DNA of 55,820 nucleotides from Chloroflexota bacterium (GCA_016875535.1 VGPF01000009.1:1-55820); one strand, 5' to 3'; shown: positions 1 to 8,241, counted from the first letter of the stretch. Translations and numbers: made by a program. Notes: generated by a model not told the origin, from the sequence alone.

Positions 1-19
1 GATATCCTAGTGAGCCTAA

Positions 20-64
20 TTGCCAAGGAGAGGGTCGCGGGTTCAAATCCCGTCTTCCGCTCCA
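20..64 (+). tRNA. 3' half of tRNA-Gly(GCC), 5' half missing
   Basis: Bases 20-64 form a tRNA 3' half: anticodon loop TTGCCAA (20-26, anticodon GCC), variable loop, a five-pair T arm (37-41 with 49-53) around TTCAAAT, a 3' acceptor strand (54-60), a discriminator T and an encoded CCA (62-64). The 19 bases before it do not form an anticodon-stem 5' strand, since only one or two of five positions could pair, and they lack the GG of a D loop. The intact gene is therefore not here. A 45-bp block from anticodon loop to CCA is the shape left by integration of a tyrosine-recombinase element into a tRNA gene. A contig-edge or assembly artefact is the alternative. Confidence 0.55.
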
Positions 65-71
65 GAATCTC

Positions 72-99
72 AAAGGCCCCCGATCACCGGGGGCCTTTT
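72..99 (+). terminator. Rho-independent terminator after the tRNA fragment
   Basis: The arms 74-82 and 88-96 pair perfectly (AGGCCCCCG with CGGGGGCCT) around a five-base loop and are followed by a T run at 96-99, eight bases after the tRNA CCA. Confidence 0.8.
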
Positions 100-135
100 C
101 TTTCCCTTCTGCACCTCCCCCTCCCTCCGGTATGC

Positions 136-141
136 TATATT
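136..141 (+). promoter_or_regulatory. Possible -10 box of a leaderless transcript
   Basis: TATATT at 136-141 lies only seven bases before the ATG at 149, so transcription would start at or next to the start codon. No Shine-Dalgarno sequence is present there, which fits a leaderless mRNA. No clear -35 box is seen. Confidence 0.35.
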
Positions 142-148
142 CCCTCTC

Positions 149-1162
149 ATGAGTTCTCCCCTTCGCTCTGCCCAAGTCGCCGTTGAAGGCCCCGTCGAAG
201 CCATCGAGGCCTGCTTCGAGCGCGGCTGGACCGATGGCCTCCCCGTCATGCCGCCTACGCCCCAGCGCGTCGCCGAGTTCCTGGACGCCGCGGGCCTCGA
301 TCCCGCCGATGTCATCGGCTCCGTCCCCACCCGCGAAGTCGTCATCACCGCCGAAAAGGTCGCCGCCAACGCTGTCATGGCCGGCTGCCTCCCGGAATAC
401 ATGCCCGTCGTCGTCGCCGCCTGCCGCGCCATGTGCGAAGAGCCCTTCAACCTCCACGCCAACTCCGGCACCCTCTCCGGCGCCGCCCAGATCATCGTCG
501 TCAACGGCCCCATCCGCAAAGCGCTTGCCGTCAACTGCCGCGATGGCGCCTTCGGCCCCGGCTTCCGAGCCAATGCCACCATCGGCCGCGCCGTCCGCCT
601 CGTCATCCGCAACGTTGCCCGCTCCATCCCCGGCTTCCTCGACCGCGCCTCCTTCTCCCAACCCGGCCGCTTCACCTGGTGCTTCGGTGAGAACGAAGAG
701 GAGAGCCCCTGGACGCCCCTGCACGTCGAGCGCGGCCTCTCCCCGGATTCGAGCGCCGTCACCCTCTTCGCCGTTATGGACTCCGTCAAGGCCACCGGCC
801 TCCGGCCCGATTCGCCCCAGTCTTTCCTCGATCGTGCCGCCTTCCTCGTCCGCAGCGTCTGGACCTACGAGCAGACCTCCAGCTACGATGCCGTCCGCAG
901 CCTCCTCGTCGTCATCGGGTGGGAGCACATGGAGCTCTGCCGCAAGGCTGGCTGGACCAAGGCTAACATCCGCGACTATCTCTTCCCCAAGCTCCGCGCC
1001 CCTACGAGCGGCTGGGAGTTCCGCTCCCCCATCACCAGCCCGGACAACATCCTCGTCGTCGCAGCGGGCGGCCGCGCCATGATGCAGAGCTGGTTCATGG
1101 TGCCCTTCCCGAGCCACGGCCCCGTGACGCGCATCATCGAACCTCCACGGAGGAGCCCATGA
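149..1162 (+). CDS. Conserved protein paired with UGSC selenoprotein
   Basis: A 337-residue protein of unknown biochemical role. Family-like features are a GWTDGLPVMPPT segment near residue 28, a central AGCLPEYMPVVVAA segment, IVVNGPIRKAL, and an ENEEESPWTPLHVERG segment. This conserved arrangement is known to me from genes that sit beside UGSC genes. No signal peptide or membrane span is seen. The ATG at 149 is chosen because everything upstream in frame is tRNA and terminator sequence. It lacks a Shine-Dalgarno site, consistent with a leaderless start. The stop overlaps the next ATG by four bases (ATGA), so the two genes are translationally coupled. I infer that it works with the redox-active UGSC protein. 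Confidence 0.8.
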   Translation: MSSPLRSAQVAVEGPVEAIEACFERGWTDGLPVMPPTPQRVAEFLDAAGLDPADVIGSVPTREVVITAEKVAANAVMAGCLPEYMPVVVAACRAMCEEPFNLHANSGTLSGAAQIIVVNGPIRKALAVNCRDGAFGPGFRANATIGRAVRLVIRNVARSIPGFLDRASFSQPGRFTWCFGENEEESPWTPLHVERGLSPDSSAVTLFAVMDSVKATGLRPDSPQSFLDRAAFLVRSVWTYEQTSSYDAVRSLLVVIGWEHMELCRKAGWTKANIRDYLFPKLRAPTSGWEFRSPITSPDNILVVAAGGRAMMQSWFMVPFPSHGPVTRIIEPPRRSP

Positions 1163-1710
1163 CCATAGCGGCCAAGCCCTACATCATCCTCGACCCGTCA
1201 TCCGGCCCCCTCAAGGGCAAAGACCCACGGCCCATGGCCCGGCGCAAGCCCACTCTGGATGGCGCGGTACTCGGCCTCCTCGCCAACGGCAAGTCCAATA
1301 GCGGCGAGTTCCTTGAGGCCGTCTACGAAGAGCTTTCGAAGAGCTTCGAGTTGCCTGCGCCGCTTCGCTTCCGCAAGGACAGCGTCTCCGTGCCGCCCAG
1401 AAAGGCCGATTTTGAGCGCCTCACCAGGGAAGCGGGGGCCGTCGTCACCGCCATAGGCGACTGAGGCTCCTGCTCGTCGCGCAGTATGCGCGACTGCATC
1501 GAGCTCGAGTGGACCGGCGTCCCCTCCGTCGCTATCATCGCCGAACCCCTGGTCGGCTCCGCCGAGGCCATGAAGCGCGTCAGCGGCGTCCCCGATTACG
1601 ACTACGTCGTCGTCCCATTCCCCGTCGGCGGCCTCAGCCGCGAGATGCTCCAGCTGCGTGCGCGGGAGATCGCCCCCAAAATCATCCACCTCCTCACCGC
1701 CAAGCGCTAA
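1159..1710 (+). CDS. UGSC-family selenoprotein (in-frame TGA = Sec102)
   Basis: The reading frame from ATG 1159 (GGAGG five to nine bases upstream) reaches TGA at 1462-1464 and continues without a break to TAA at 1708-1710, giving 183 residues if the TGA is decoded. The codons around it spell A-I-G-D-U-G-S-C, which is the hallmark of the UGSC family, where U is selenocysteine in some members and Cys in others. Sequence after the TGA (RDCIELEWTGVPSVAIIAEP) is family-like, so both halves belong to one protein. A 7-bp stem-loop starts 11 bases after the TGA. The family is a presumed thiol/selenol redox protein with unknown substrate. Gene callers will split it at 1464. A nonsense mutation is the alternative, but the exact U-G-S-C placement argues against that. 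Confidence 0.9.
1476..1494 (+). promoter_or_regulatory. Candidate bacterial SECIS element of the UGSC gene
   Basis: GTCGCGC (1476-1482) and GCGCGAC (1488-1494) pair perfectly around the loop AGTAT, which contains a G. The apical loop begins 18 bases after the TGA, within the spacing known for SelB-binding SECIS stems. A few outer pairs (1471-1473 with 1496-1498) can extend the stem. Confidence 0.7.
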
Positions 1711-1720
1711 GGACAGTCCC

Positions 1721-2884
1721 ATGCCCTCCTACAGCGTCATCTCCTCGGATACCCACCTCGAAATCTCGCCCGATCGGTGGACCTGGCGTCTCCCCGCCGA
1801 CTACCGCGACCGCGGCCCCCGCGTCGTCCCCCTCACCGAGCGCGACCTGCCGCCGGGCATGCCCGTCTTCGGCGAGGGTTGGATCGCCGAAGGCATAGAC
1901 CGCGCCGTGCCCCTCGGCATGAACCTCGCCGCGGGCAAAAACCCGGAAAAGCGGCGCACCTACGGCTGGTATTACCGCGAGAACCACATCGGCACGGGCG
2001 ATGCCGCCCAGCGCCTGCGCGAGATGGACCAGGACGGCGTGGACGCCGAGGTTGAATATGCCGCCGTCGCAGGGCCGGGCTTCCTCGGCCGCATCAAAGA
2101 CCGCGACCTCTACCTCGCCTGCATCGAAGCCTACAACGATTTCCTGGCCAAGGACTTCTGCTCCCACAACCCCGACCGCCTCTGGGGCCTCGCCCAGGTT
2201 CCCTTGACGGGCATCGAAGATGCCGTGGATGAGCTCAAGCGCACCCGGGGGTACAAGGCCATCAAAGGCTGGCAGCTAGGCGCATGGCCCAGCGGCAAAG
2301 GCCATCCCTCTCCGGAAGACGATGCCTTCTGGTCGCTTGCCCTCTCCCTGAAAGCGCCCATCACCGCCCACGTCACCTTCAGCCAGGACGCCGCCGGCGA
2401 GCCGAAGCGCAGCGGCCAGATCCTCGAAGGCACAGGCGCCCCCCTTCACCAGGTCATGGCCGGCGGCTGTCCGCGCCCCGCCTATACCGTCTGCCAGCTC
2501 ATCGTCAGCGGCGTCTTCGACCGCTTCCCCGCCCTCCGCATCCACTTCGCCGAGACCGGCGCAGGCTGGGCTCCCTACTTCATGGAGCACGCCGACCAGA
2601 TCTACCACCAGTTCGGCCACGCCAAGGGCGTCAAGCTCAAGATGCTCCCCAGCGACTACTTCAAGAGGCACGTCCTCCTCGGCTTCCAGACCGACCACTA
2701 TGCCATGAAGAACCGCCGACTCATCGGTGTGGAGAACCTCTGCTGGGGGAACGACTTTCCTCACTCGGCAGGCGATTGGCCCGAATCCCGCCGCGTCATC
2801 GCCGAACACCTCGCGGACGCCACCGAAGACGAACGCCGCAAGATACTCTGGGAAAACGTCGCCCGCTTCTACGGCCTGGTCTAA
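1721..2884 (+). CDS. Metal-dependent amidohydrolase (Amidohydro_2 type)
   Basis: A 387-residue TIM-barrel hydrolase. The N-terminal SSDTHLEISPDRW carries the usual HxE-type metal site of this amidohydrolase class. Later signatures are the GWAPYFMEHADQ segment after HFAETG and a C-terminal GNDFPHSAGDWPESR, in which the Asp is the expected metal or catalytic residue. Such enzymes hydrolyse or decarboxylate carboxylated or cyclic substrates. The substrate cannot be read from sequence. The ATG at 1721 lies ten bases after the UGSC stop and follows GGACAG, so it completes a three-gene operon. Upstream in-frame codons overlap the UGSC gene and are not needed. Confidence 0.87.
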   Translation: MPSYSVISSDTHLEISPDRWTWRLPADYRDRGPRVVPLTERDLPPGMPVFGEGWIAEGIDRAVPLGMNLAAGKNPEKRRTYGWYYRENHIGTGDAAQRLREMDQDGVDAEVEYAAVAGPGFLGRIKDRDLYLACIEAYNDFLAKDFCSHNPDRLWGLAQVPLTGIEDAVDELKRTRGYKAIKGWQLGAWPSGKGHPSPEDDAFWSLALSLKAPITAHVTFSQDAAGEPKRSGQILEGTGAPLHQVMAGGCPRPAYTVCQLIVSGVFDRFPALRIHFAETGAGWAPYFMEHADQIYHQFGHAKGVKLKMLPSDYFKRHVLLGFQTDHYAMKNRRLIGVENLCWGNDFPHSAGDWPESRRVIAEHLADATEDERRKILWENVARFYGLV

Positions 2885-2925
2885 CGCCCTTGCCACCCTG
2901 AGACCCCGGAGTCCGCATTCGAGGT

Positions 2926-2954
2926 CGAAGGGGCTGCTCCTCAGCCCCTTCGTT
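2926..2954. terminator. Hairpin between convergent genes
   Basis: An 11-bp perfect stem (CGAAGGGGCTG, 2926-2936, with 2942-2952) and a five-base loop lie between the amidohydrolase and the convergent gene ending at 3044. The T tract is short, so termination may be weak in either direction. The remainder of 2885-3043 shows nothing else I can assign. Confidence 0.5.
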
Positions 2955-3043
2955 CAATCTCCTCAGTGGTTCACCTATCTCTCCGGAACCTTGTCAGATC
3001 TGTGTTCATCTGTGCAATCGGTGGATGCACTCCTCTCCTTCCC

Positions 3044-3733
3044 CTACCTCAGCGGCGAAAACCCCAGCGGCAGCAGCATCCTGTCCTGCCACTCCTGCCG
3101 CCACTGCCACCCCTTCCGCATCCAATCCCACTCCCCCTGCTCCGGCAGCGGCCGTCCCGGCTTCATCCAGCTGCTCGGCTCGAACAGCCCCTTGCGGCCC
3201 GACTCGTTGGAGACGTACCACAACAACTCCCGAGGCTTCATGTGGTTCAGGAAGATGCCCTCCACGCGCCACCCGGCGGCATCCCACTTCGGGATCGCCT
3301 CCACCTTCAACGCCTCCAGGTACTCGATCAGCTTCCCCGCATTCACCTGCATCGTCTCGTGGAAGAAAAGCCTGCGGCGCTTCGCTCCGCGCACCACCCC
3401 CGGCTGCGGCGCCGGCGAGACCGGCACCGGCGACATCAGCTTCCCCTCCACGTCCTCCACCAGCGTCGCAAGCTCCCTGCTCCACGCGCCGCCCTTCGGC
3501 TGCGCCTTCGGCGCGCGCAGCAGCCAGCCTTCGTCGGAAAAGGCATCCGGCGACTCCACTTTCCAGATGAGCAGCGCCTCGCGGAGCGCCAACTGCACCT
3601 GCCACGCCCCCACCAGCTTCAGCCCCGCCCGCTCCGTCGCCGCCACTCCCCGTTTTTCCATCGCTGCTACGTACGCATCCCACTTCCCCGGCGTCACCTT
3701 CACGATCTCCTGCAGATAGAGCGTGGATTCCAT
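3044..3733 (-). CDS. NIPSNAP-like dimeric alpha/beta-barrel protein
   Basis: A 229-residue soluble protein that appears to contain two related ferredoxin-like halves: residues about 4-75 (LYLQEIVKVTPGKWDAYVAA...) and about 120-190 (LFFHETMQVNAGKLIEYLEA...). Both start with the beta-strand plus 'PGK/AGK...Y' pattern of NIPSNAP-type dimeric barrels. The enzymatic role is unknown. The ATG at 3733 is favoured over the GTG one codon upstream because a GGGGAGGG site is then five to six bases away. It overlaps the upstream acetyltransferase stop by one base (TGATG), indicating translational coupling. Confidence 0.7.
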   Translation of the reverse strand: MESTLYLQEIVKVTPGKWDAYVAAMEKRGVAATERAGLKLVGAWQVQLALREALLIWKVESPDAFSDEGWLLRAPKAQPKGGAWSRELATLVEDVEGKLMSPVPVSPAPQPGVVRGAKRRRLFFHETMQVNAGKLIEYLEALKVEAIPKWDAAGWRVEGIFLNHMKPRELLWYVSNESGRKGLFEPSSWMKPGRPLPEQGEWDWMRKGWQWRQEWQDRMLLPLGFSPLR

Positions 3734-4317
3734 CACATCCCTCCCCGTTTATGCTGTGCCAGCCACTCCTCGCGCAGGATGGCATAGAGCTTTCGGTCTT
3801 GGAATTTCCCTTTGGGTTTGTCGTGTTGTCGCAAGAGCCCTTCGTATCGCATCCCGCACTTCTCCATCACTCGATACGATCCGATATTATCGGGACTGCA
3901 GCGCGCCTCCACCCGGTTGATACCGAGTCGCTGGAACGCGAAGCGCAGGACCTCTCCGAATGCCTCCGTCATGGAGCCCTGCCCCCAGGAATCACGCGCT
4001 AAAGCGTACCCGGCTTCGATGCGTGCGTCCTTTTCTGAATAATGGATAAATCCGATCGCCCCGATGAGCCGATTATCTGTCTTACGCACGATGGCCCAAG
4101 AGGCAGGTTCGCCTCTGCGATAGTGCTTCAGCGTATCGCGCAGAAAACTCTTCGCATCCTCGATTGAGCGATGCGTCGGAAACGCGACATGCTTCGTCAC
4201 CTCCGGGTCACGACCGTACGCATAGACCGCCTCCGCATCCGCCATCGTCAGCTTCCGCAGCACAAGTCGCTTCGTCCTCAGCGTCGGCAGCTCCCGGAAT
4301 AACTCACTCGCTTTCAT
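3733..4317 (-). CDS. GNAT acetyltransferase, RimJ/RimL-like
   Basis: A 194-residue protein with the full GNAT fold of the ribosomal-protein-acetylating class. It opens with LPTLRTKRLVLRKLTMADAE. It then has IGAIGFIHY, the acetyl-CoA loop around SWGQGSMTEA near residue 115, and the late N(I)GSYRVMEKCGMRYEG motif. It would transfer acetyl from acetyl-CoA to an amine, protein N-terminus or small molecule. The target is unknown. ATG 4317 follows GGGGGCAGGA at a normal distance. A longer in-frame start at 4404 would add a tail of no GNAT character. It is the first gene of a two-gene unit with the NIPSNAP-like gene. Confidence 0.88.
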   Translation of the reverse strand: MKASELFRELPTLRTKRLVLRKLTMADAEAVYAYGRDPEVTKHVAFPTHRSIEDAKSFLRDTLKHYRRGEPASWAIVRKTDNRLIGAIGFIHYSEKDARIEAGYALARDSWGQGSMTEAFGEVLRFAFQRLGINRVEARCSPDNIGSYRVMEKCGMRYEGLLRQHDKPKGKFQDRKLYAILREEWLAQHKRGGM

Positions 4318-4420
4318 ATCCTGCCCCCTAAACCTTTCCCCATCTGCGTTCTCTGCGACATCTGCGGACAATCCTCCCCTCCGTAACCATGCTCCCTGCT
4401 CCATGAACCTCTCCTCCCCC

Positions 4421-4876
4421 CTACTTCCCCATCCTCACCACCTCGCTCCACTCCGCCTCCGTCACCGGCTGCACGGAGAGCCGACCTCGCTTCAACAGCA
4501 CCATATTCGCCAGCGCCGGGTTCGCCCGTATCGCCTGGACGCTCACCGGCCGCCTGAACCGCATATCCGGCTTCAGGTCCACCACATACCAGATCGGGTT
4601 CTCCGGCGTGCTCTTCGGATCATAGTGGTCCGACTTCTTATCCATCGCCGATTTGTCCGGGTGCGCCTCACGCGCCACCGTCGCCGTCCCCACGATCTCC
4701 AGCGGGTCGGTGCTGCTGTGGTAAAACAGCACCCCATCGCCAGTCCGCATCGCGCGCAGATTGTTCCGCGCCTGGTAGTTCCGCACCCCGTCCCACTCCG
4801 CCATCTTGTCCCTCACCAGGTCGTCATATGCATACTCCCCCGGCTCCGATTTCACTAGCCAATAGCTCTTCGCCAT
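4421..4876 (-). CDS. EVE (PUA-like) domain protein
   Basis: A 151-residue single-domain protein. It starts with the diagnostic SYWLVKSEPGEY, followed by WDGVRNYQARNNLR, MRTGDGVLFYHS and WYVVDLKPDMRFRRPVS, which are the conserved blocks of EVE-domain proteins (relatives of human THYN1). The family binds modified nucleobases in DNA or RNA. Length equals the usual single-domain form. The gene stands alone, 103 bases upstream of the acetyltransferase start. Confidence 0.92.
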   Translation of the reverse strand: MAKSYWLVKSEPGEYAYDDLVRDKMAEWDGVRNYQARNNLRAMRTGDGVLFYHSSTDPLEIVGTATVAREAHPDKSAMDKKSDHYDPKSTPENPIWYVVDLKPDMRFRRPVSVQAIRANPALANMVLLKRGRLSVQPVTEAEWSEVVRMGK

Positions 4877-4918
4877 CGCACTCCTTTTCCTCTCTGTCGC
4901 CCTGAGGCGCGGTGATGT

Positions 4919-5033
4919 CCAATCACCACGACGAACGGGCCTGCGCTCTCCGGGTTGCCCCTCAGCCTATCCTCTACTCCGGTAGGGGCTGGCCTACCCA
5001 CAGGGCTCCGATATCACCGGAGAGGCCAGCCCT
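4919..5033. repeat. Intergenic hairpin repeat, copy A
   Basis: Bases 4919-4942 (24 bp, starting CCAATCACCACGACGAACGG) are identical to the inverse of 55789-55812. The similarity continues, with gaps, through GGGTTGC, CCTCT, GTAGGGGC and a CCGAT-centred hairpin. Inside copy A, GGGGCTGGCCT (4985-4995) pairs with the AGGCCAGCCC near 5022, enclosing CTCCG/CGGAG. It lies in the 372-base gene-free gap 4877-5248. The rest of that gap carries a looser GGTTGC...GCAACC hairpin near 5133-5148. Confidence 0.6.
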
Positions 5034-5248
5034 CCCTGTCGAGCGCACCCTGCGCTCTTACCCTCGCCCAGCTTCCTAGTGCACCTCGGGAAGCGTCCGG
5101 GAGAGGGCCAGGGGAGAGGTCTCTGAAATCCCCCAGGTTGCCCCGCAACCCACCCACCAAACTGGGCTGCTACTGCAACCCCTATCCCTCCCTTCGTGTG
5201 CTCGTCTTCGAGCTACGGAAGGGGCCAGAGGTTAGGTCAAATTTCCCC

Positions 5249-6115
5249 CTACCCCACAACCTCCGCCAACCGCTCCATTTGCTCCATCCCGTTATCCGTC
5301 GGCGAAAAGATCACCTCATCCGCTCCCGCGTCCGCGAATGCCTGCACCGCCTGCCGTATCGCCTGCGGCGAATCCAGGATCCCCTTCACCGCTCCCTCCG
5401 CCAGCGCCGCGCCGCCGAACGCGTAATACCCGCGCACATATGCTCGCCCGCGCTCCTTCGCTTCATCCCCCAGGGCGAAGAACGACCCCGCGACGAATCG
5501 CGGCCTCCCCGGCCGCCCCGCCTCGCGCCATGCCTGCTCCGCCGTCGCGTACAGCTTCCCCGCCGAGCGCGGCCCTGTGCTTGCGATATACCCGTCGCCC
5601 CATTTCGCGATCCGCATCGCCGCCTTATCGGAGAACCCCCCGATCAGCACCTCCGGCCCGCCCTTCCGCGTTGGCGCAGGCCCAATCACTCCCTGCCCCT
5701 CCGCGAACGGCTTCTGCGACCAGATGTGATGCAGCAGCTCCAATTGCCTATCGAACCTTGCCCCGCGGTCCTTGAGCTCCGCAGTCGCGGCGGTGAAATC
5801 ATCCTGGCGGATGCCGATGCCGAGCCCCAGCGTCAGGCGTCCTCCTGAGATTGCGTCCAGCGAAGCCGCCTCTTTTGCGAGGACCCCCGTCTGTCTCAGC
5901 GGCCCGATGAGCGCGGCCGTCACCAGCCGCACGCGCCTCGTCACCGCCCCTGCTGCCGTCAGCGCGATGAGCGGGTCGTAGTTGGCGTAGACCAGCCGGT
6001 CAATGACGCTAACCGAGGAGAACGGCCCCGCATCCGCCCTGCGCGCCCACTCCAGGATGCGCTCGCCGGACGTGCCGGGGATCGTGGATGGCAAGCCGAT
6101 GCCGACTCTGATCAT
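5249..6115 (-). CDS. LLM-class (luciferase-like) flavin oxidoreductase
   Basis: A 288-residue TIM-barrel protein starting MIRVGIGLPSTIPG. It has the family strand RVRLVTAALIGPLRQTGVLAKEA, the SGGRLTLGLGIG loop and GGPEVLIGGFSDKAAMRIAKWGDGY. These mark the bacterial-luciferase superfamily, which uses FMN or coenzyme F420. Which cofactor cannot be decided here. ATG 6115 overlaps the upstream stop by four bases (ATGA), so coupling with the Dabb gene sets the start. A longer in-frame extension to 6148 would lie inside that gene. Confidence 0.88.
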   Translation of the reverse strand: MIRVGIGLPSTIPGTSGERILEWARRADAGPFSSVSVIDRLVYANYDPLIALTAAGAVTRRVRLVTAALIGPLRQTGVLAKEAASLDAISGGRLTLGLGIGIRQDDFTAATAELKDRGARFDRQLELLHHIWSQKPFAEGQGVIGPAPTRKGGPEVLIGGFSDKAAMRIAKWGDGYIASTGPRSAGKLYATAEQAWREAGRPGRPRFVAGSFFALGDEAKERGRAYVRGYYAFGGAALAEGAVKGILDSPQAIRQAVQAFADAGADEVIFSPTDNGMEQMERLAEVVG

Positions 6116-6786
6116 TTCGCGATGAACGACTTCTCTGTCTGCACCCACGCGAACTGGATAGCCTCGACGATTTGCTTCGGCCCGCCCGCCCGGAAATACG
6201 GCGCAACGTCCTCCAGGTGATAGCGGTTCTTATCGTAGAGTGTCATCCCCGCCTGGTCGGCGAACTCCAGCTCCCACACATGCGTCCACTTATTCGGCGG
6301 CCCGTACTCGTGCAGCACATGTCCCAGGGAAAAATTACCGATGCTCGGCGCCTCTCGCGGCAGGCCCAACAGCATCTCCTCCAACTCCGCCACCTTGTCC
6401 TTCGGCGTCCCGTCCTTCACCTGGATCGCCATCACCCGCCTCAGCAGGTTCCGCATCCCCGGGCTCCGCGTCCCCGAGCGATAGGCTGAATAGTAGATCG
6501 GCTCGAACTTGTCCGCGATCCGCGTCGGCGCCGACTGGCTGAAGACCGGCACCAGCTTCTGCACATGGTACGGGTGGTCCTGGTACGCCTGCACCGCGTT
6601 CTCCCCGGTGAACTCCATATCCCACATGTGCGAGATGGGACTGTTCGCCCGCAGGTTCGCCCCGATCTGCACCCGCGCGATGGACGGCACCTTGCTTGGC
6701 AAAGCGCGCACATCGCCCAGAACGGTCTCCGCCTGCGCAGGGCTCGTCCCCTCCTTGAAATGCACATAGGACACTCGACGGATCAT
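6112..6786 (-). CDS. Tandem Dabb (stress-responsive A/B barrel) protein
   Basis: A 224-residue protein made of two Dabb domains: residues 1-100 (MIRRVSYVHFKEGTS...) and about 112-215 (LLRRVMAIQVKDGTP...). Each contains the strand, helix and late 'HMWDMEF...YQDHPYHV' or 'HVWELEF...YDKNRYHL' pattern of this ferredoxin-like barrel. The function of Dabb proteins is mostly unknown, though some are polyketide cyclases. ATG 6786 is preferred because GAGGTG lies six bases upstream and the Dabb strand begins right there. Earlier GTG/ATG codons at 6795 and 6792 overlap the ribosome site. It forms an operon with the following LLM oxidoreductase. Confidence 0.82.
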   Translation of the reverse strand: MIRRVSYVHFKEGTSPAQAETVLGDVRALPSKVPSIARVQIGANLRANSPISHMWDMEFTGENAVQAYQDHPYHVQKLVPVFSQSAPTRIADKFEPIYYSAYRSGTRSPGMRNLLRRVMAIQVKDGTPKDKVAELEEMLLGLPREAPSIGNFSLGHVLHEYGPPNKWTHVWELEFADQAGMTLYDKNRYHLEDVAPYFRAGGPKQIVEAIQFAWVQTEKSFIAK

Positions 6787-6814
6787 CGCCATCACCTCGC
6801 TTCAAAGTGGCGAA

Positions 6815-6820
6815 ACTATA
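6815..6820 (-). promoter_or_regulatory. -10 box (TATAGT) for the Dabb-LLM operon
   Basis: On the minus strand TATAGT lies about 29 bases upstream of the ATG at 6786. It shares a 141-base divergent spacer with the promoter of the aminotransferase. Confidence 0.45.
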
Positions 6821-6870
6821 GCACAGCCCCTGGCCCTCCCCCCGGATTACCCCCGGGCCCTTCCCCTCCC

Positions 6871-6899
6871 TTGACGGCACCATCGCCTCACGCCATAGT
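6871..6899 (+). promoter_or_regulatory. Sigma70-type promoter of the aminotransferase
   Basis: TTGACG (6871-6876), a 17-base spacer and CATAGT (6894-6899) lie 29 bases upstream of ATG 6928. Confidence 0.5.
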
Positions 6900-6927
6900 T
6901 ACGCCCATCCTTCGCCAGGAGCGCCCC

Positions 6928-8241
6928 ATGCCGGAAGACCCCATCGCCCAGGAGTACCGACGCCTCACCCCCAAGTCGCGCAAGGTCTGGGAGCGCACCG
7001 GCAAGTACATCGCCGGCGGCCTCTCCAGCACCGGCTCCATGGTTCCCTACCCCACCTACATCGTCCGCGCCGAGGGCCCCTACCTCTATGACGCCGATGG
7101 CCGCCGCATCACCGATTTCATGAACGGCAGCATGGGCCTGCCTCTGGGGCACAACCCGCCTGCCGTGCGCAAGGCCCTCCAGGAACAGATCAAGAACGGC
7201 ATGTTCTACACCCTCGCCTCTGTCTACGAAGAGCGGTTGGCGAAGCTCATCTGCGGGCGCATCCCCTCCGTGGAAAAGGTGCGCTTCGCCCCCACGGGTA
7301 GCGAGGCGACGATGTTCGCCCTGCGCATCGCCCGCGCCTTTACCGGGAGAGGCAAGATCGCCAAGATGGACGGCGGCTACCACGGCAACCACGATGTCGC
7401 CTGGATCGGCCTGGGGAAGAACTACCTCCGCGACCCCCAGCAGACGGCGGCGGGCCTGATGCCCGGAACGGCCGAGAGCGTCGTGCGCCTCCAGTTCAAC
7501 CACACCGAGGAGTGCGAGCGGCTCATCACCCGGCACAAGGACGAGCTTGCCGCCGTCATCGTCGAGCCTGTCCTTGGCGGCGGCGGCTGCATCACGCCCA
7601 TCCCCGGCTTTTTGGAGATGCTGCGCGAGGTCACCAAGCGCCACGGCATCATCCTTATCTTCGACGAGATGATTTCCCTCCCGCTCTCCAAGGGCGGAGC
7701 CCAGAAACACTATGGCGTCATCCCCGATATGACCACCGCCGGGAAATCGGCCGGCGGCGGCATCCCCTTCGGCTTCTTCGGCGGCCGCGAGGACCTCATG
7801 GCGCTCACGGCTCCCGGCCCCAGCGGCGAGCGGCCCATCGTCAACCACGTCGCCACCTATTCCGGCCATCCCCTGGCGATGGTTGCGGGCGCGGCGGCCC
7901 TTGAAGCCATGACGCCTGCCGTCTACAAGTACATCCACTCCCTGGGCGAGATGGTTCGCTCGGAGATGCGCGCCCTCTTTGCTAGGATGGAGCTTCCCAT
8001 CAAGGTCACGGGCGTTGGCCACATGTTCTGCTACCACTGGAGCGAGGCCGACGTGTGGGACTGGCAGACCTCAGCCGCAGCCCGCGCCGACCTCTCCGGC
8101 AAGCTCGGCATGGCCCTCTTCAACAAGGGCTACTTCGCCCGGGGGCGCGGCATCGTCACCGCCGCCACCAAGCCCGCCCACGTCAAAGGCCTGATCACGG
8201 CTATGGAAGGGGCTCTTGTGGAGACTGGCCTGGCGGGGTAG
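6928..8241 (+). CDS. Class-III aminotransferase, GSA-aminomutase-like
   Basis: A 437-residue PLP enzyme of fold type I, class III. Visible features are the substrate/PLP loop GSEATMFALRIARAFTGR, the GGYHGNHD segment, IVEPVLGGGG, LIFDEM (the Asp contacting PLP) and AGKSAGGGIPFG, in which Lys273 is the expected Schiff-base lysine. The order and spacing resemble glutamate-1-semialdehyde aminomutase. However, the genuine hemL is in the heme operon at 22-23 kb, so this is a paralogue, probably acting on another amino or keto acid. ATG 6928 follows CCAGGAG. It is monocistronic, with a 568-base gap downstream. Confidence 0.85.
   Translation: MPEDPIAQEYRRLTPKSRKVWERTGKYIAGGLSSTGSMVPYPTYIVRAEGPYLYDADGRRITDFMNGSMGLPLGHNPPAVRKALQEQIKNGMFYTLASVYEERLAKLICGRIPSVEKVRFAPTGSEATMFALRIARAFTGRGKIAKMDGGYHGNHDVAWIGLGKNYLRDPQQTAAGLMPGTAESVVRLQFNHTEECERLITRHKDELAAVIVEPVLGGGGCITPIPGFLEMLREVTKRHGIILIFDEMISLPLSKGGAQKHYGVIPDMTTAGKSAGGGIPFGFFGGREDLMALTAPGPSGERPIVNHVATYSGHPLAMVAGAAALEAMTPAVYKYIHSLGEMVRSEMRALFARMELPIKVTGVGHMFCYHWSEADVWDWQTSAAARADLSGKLGMALFNKGYFARGRGIVTAATKPAHVKGLITAMEGALVETGLAG

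Noticed and set aside
4955-5240. Coding frames in the 4.9-5.2 kb gap
   Set aside because: They run through hairpin repeats and antisense gene ends, with no start signals or conserved segments.
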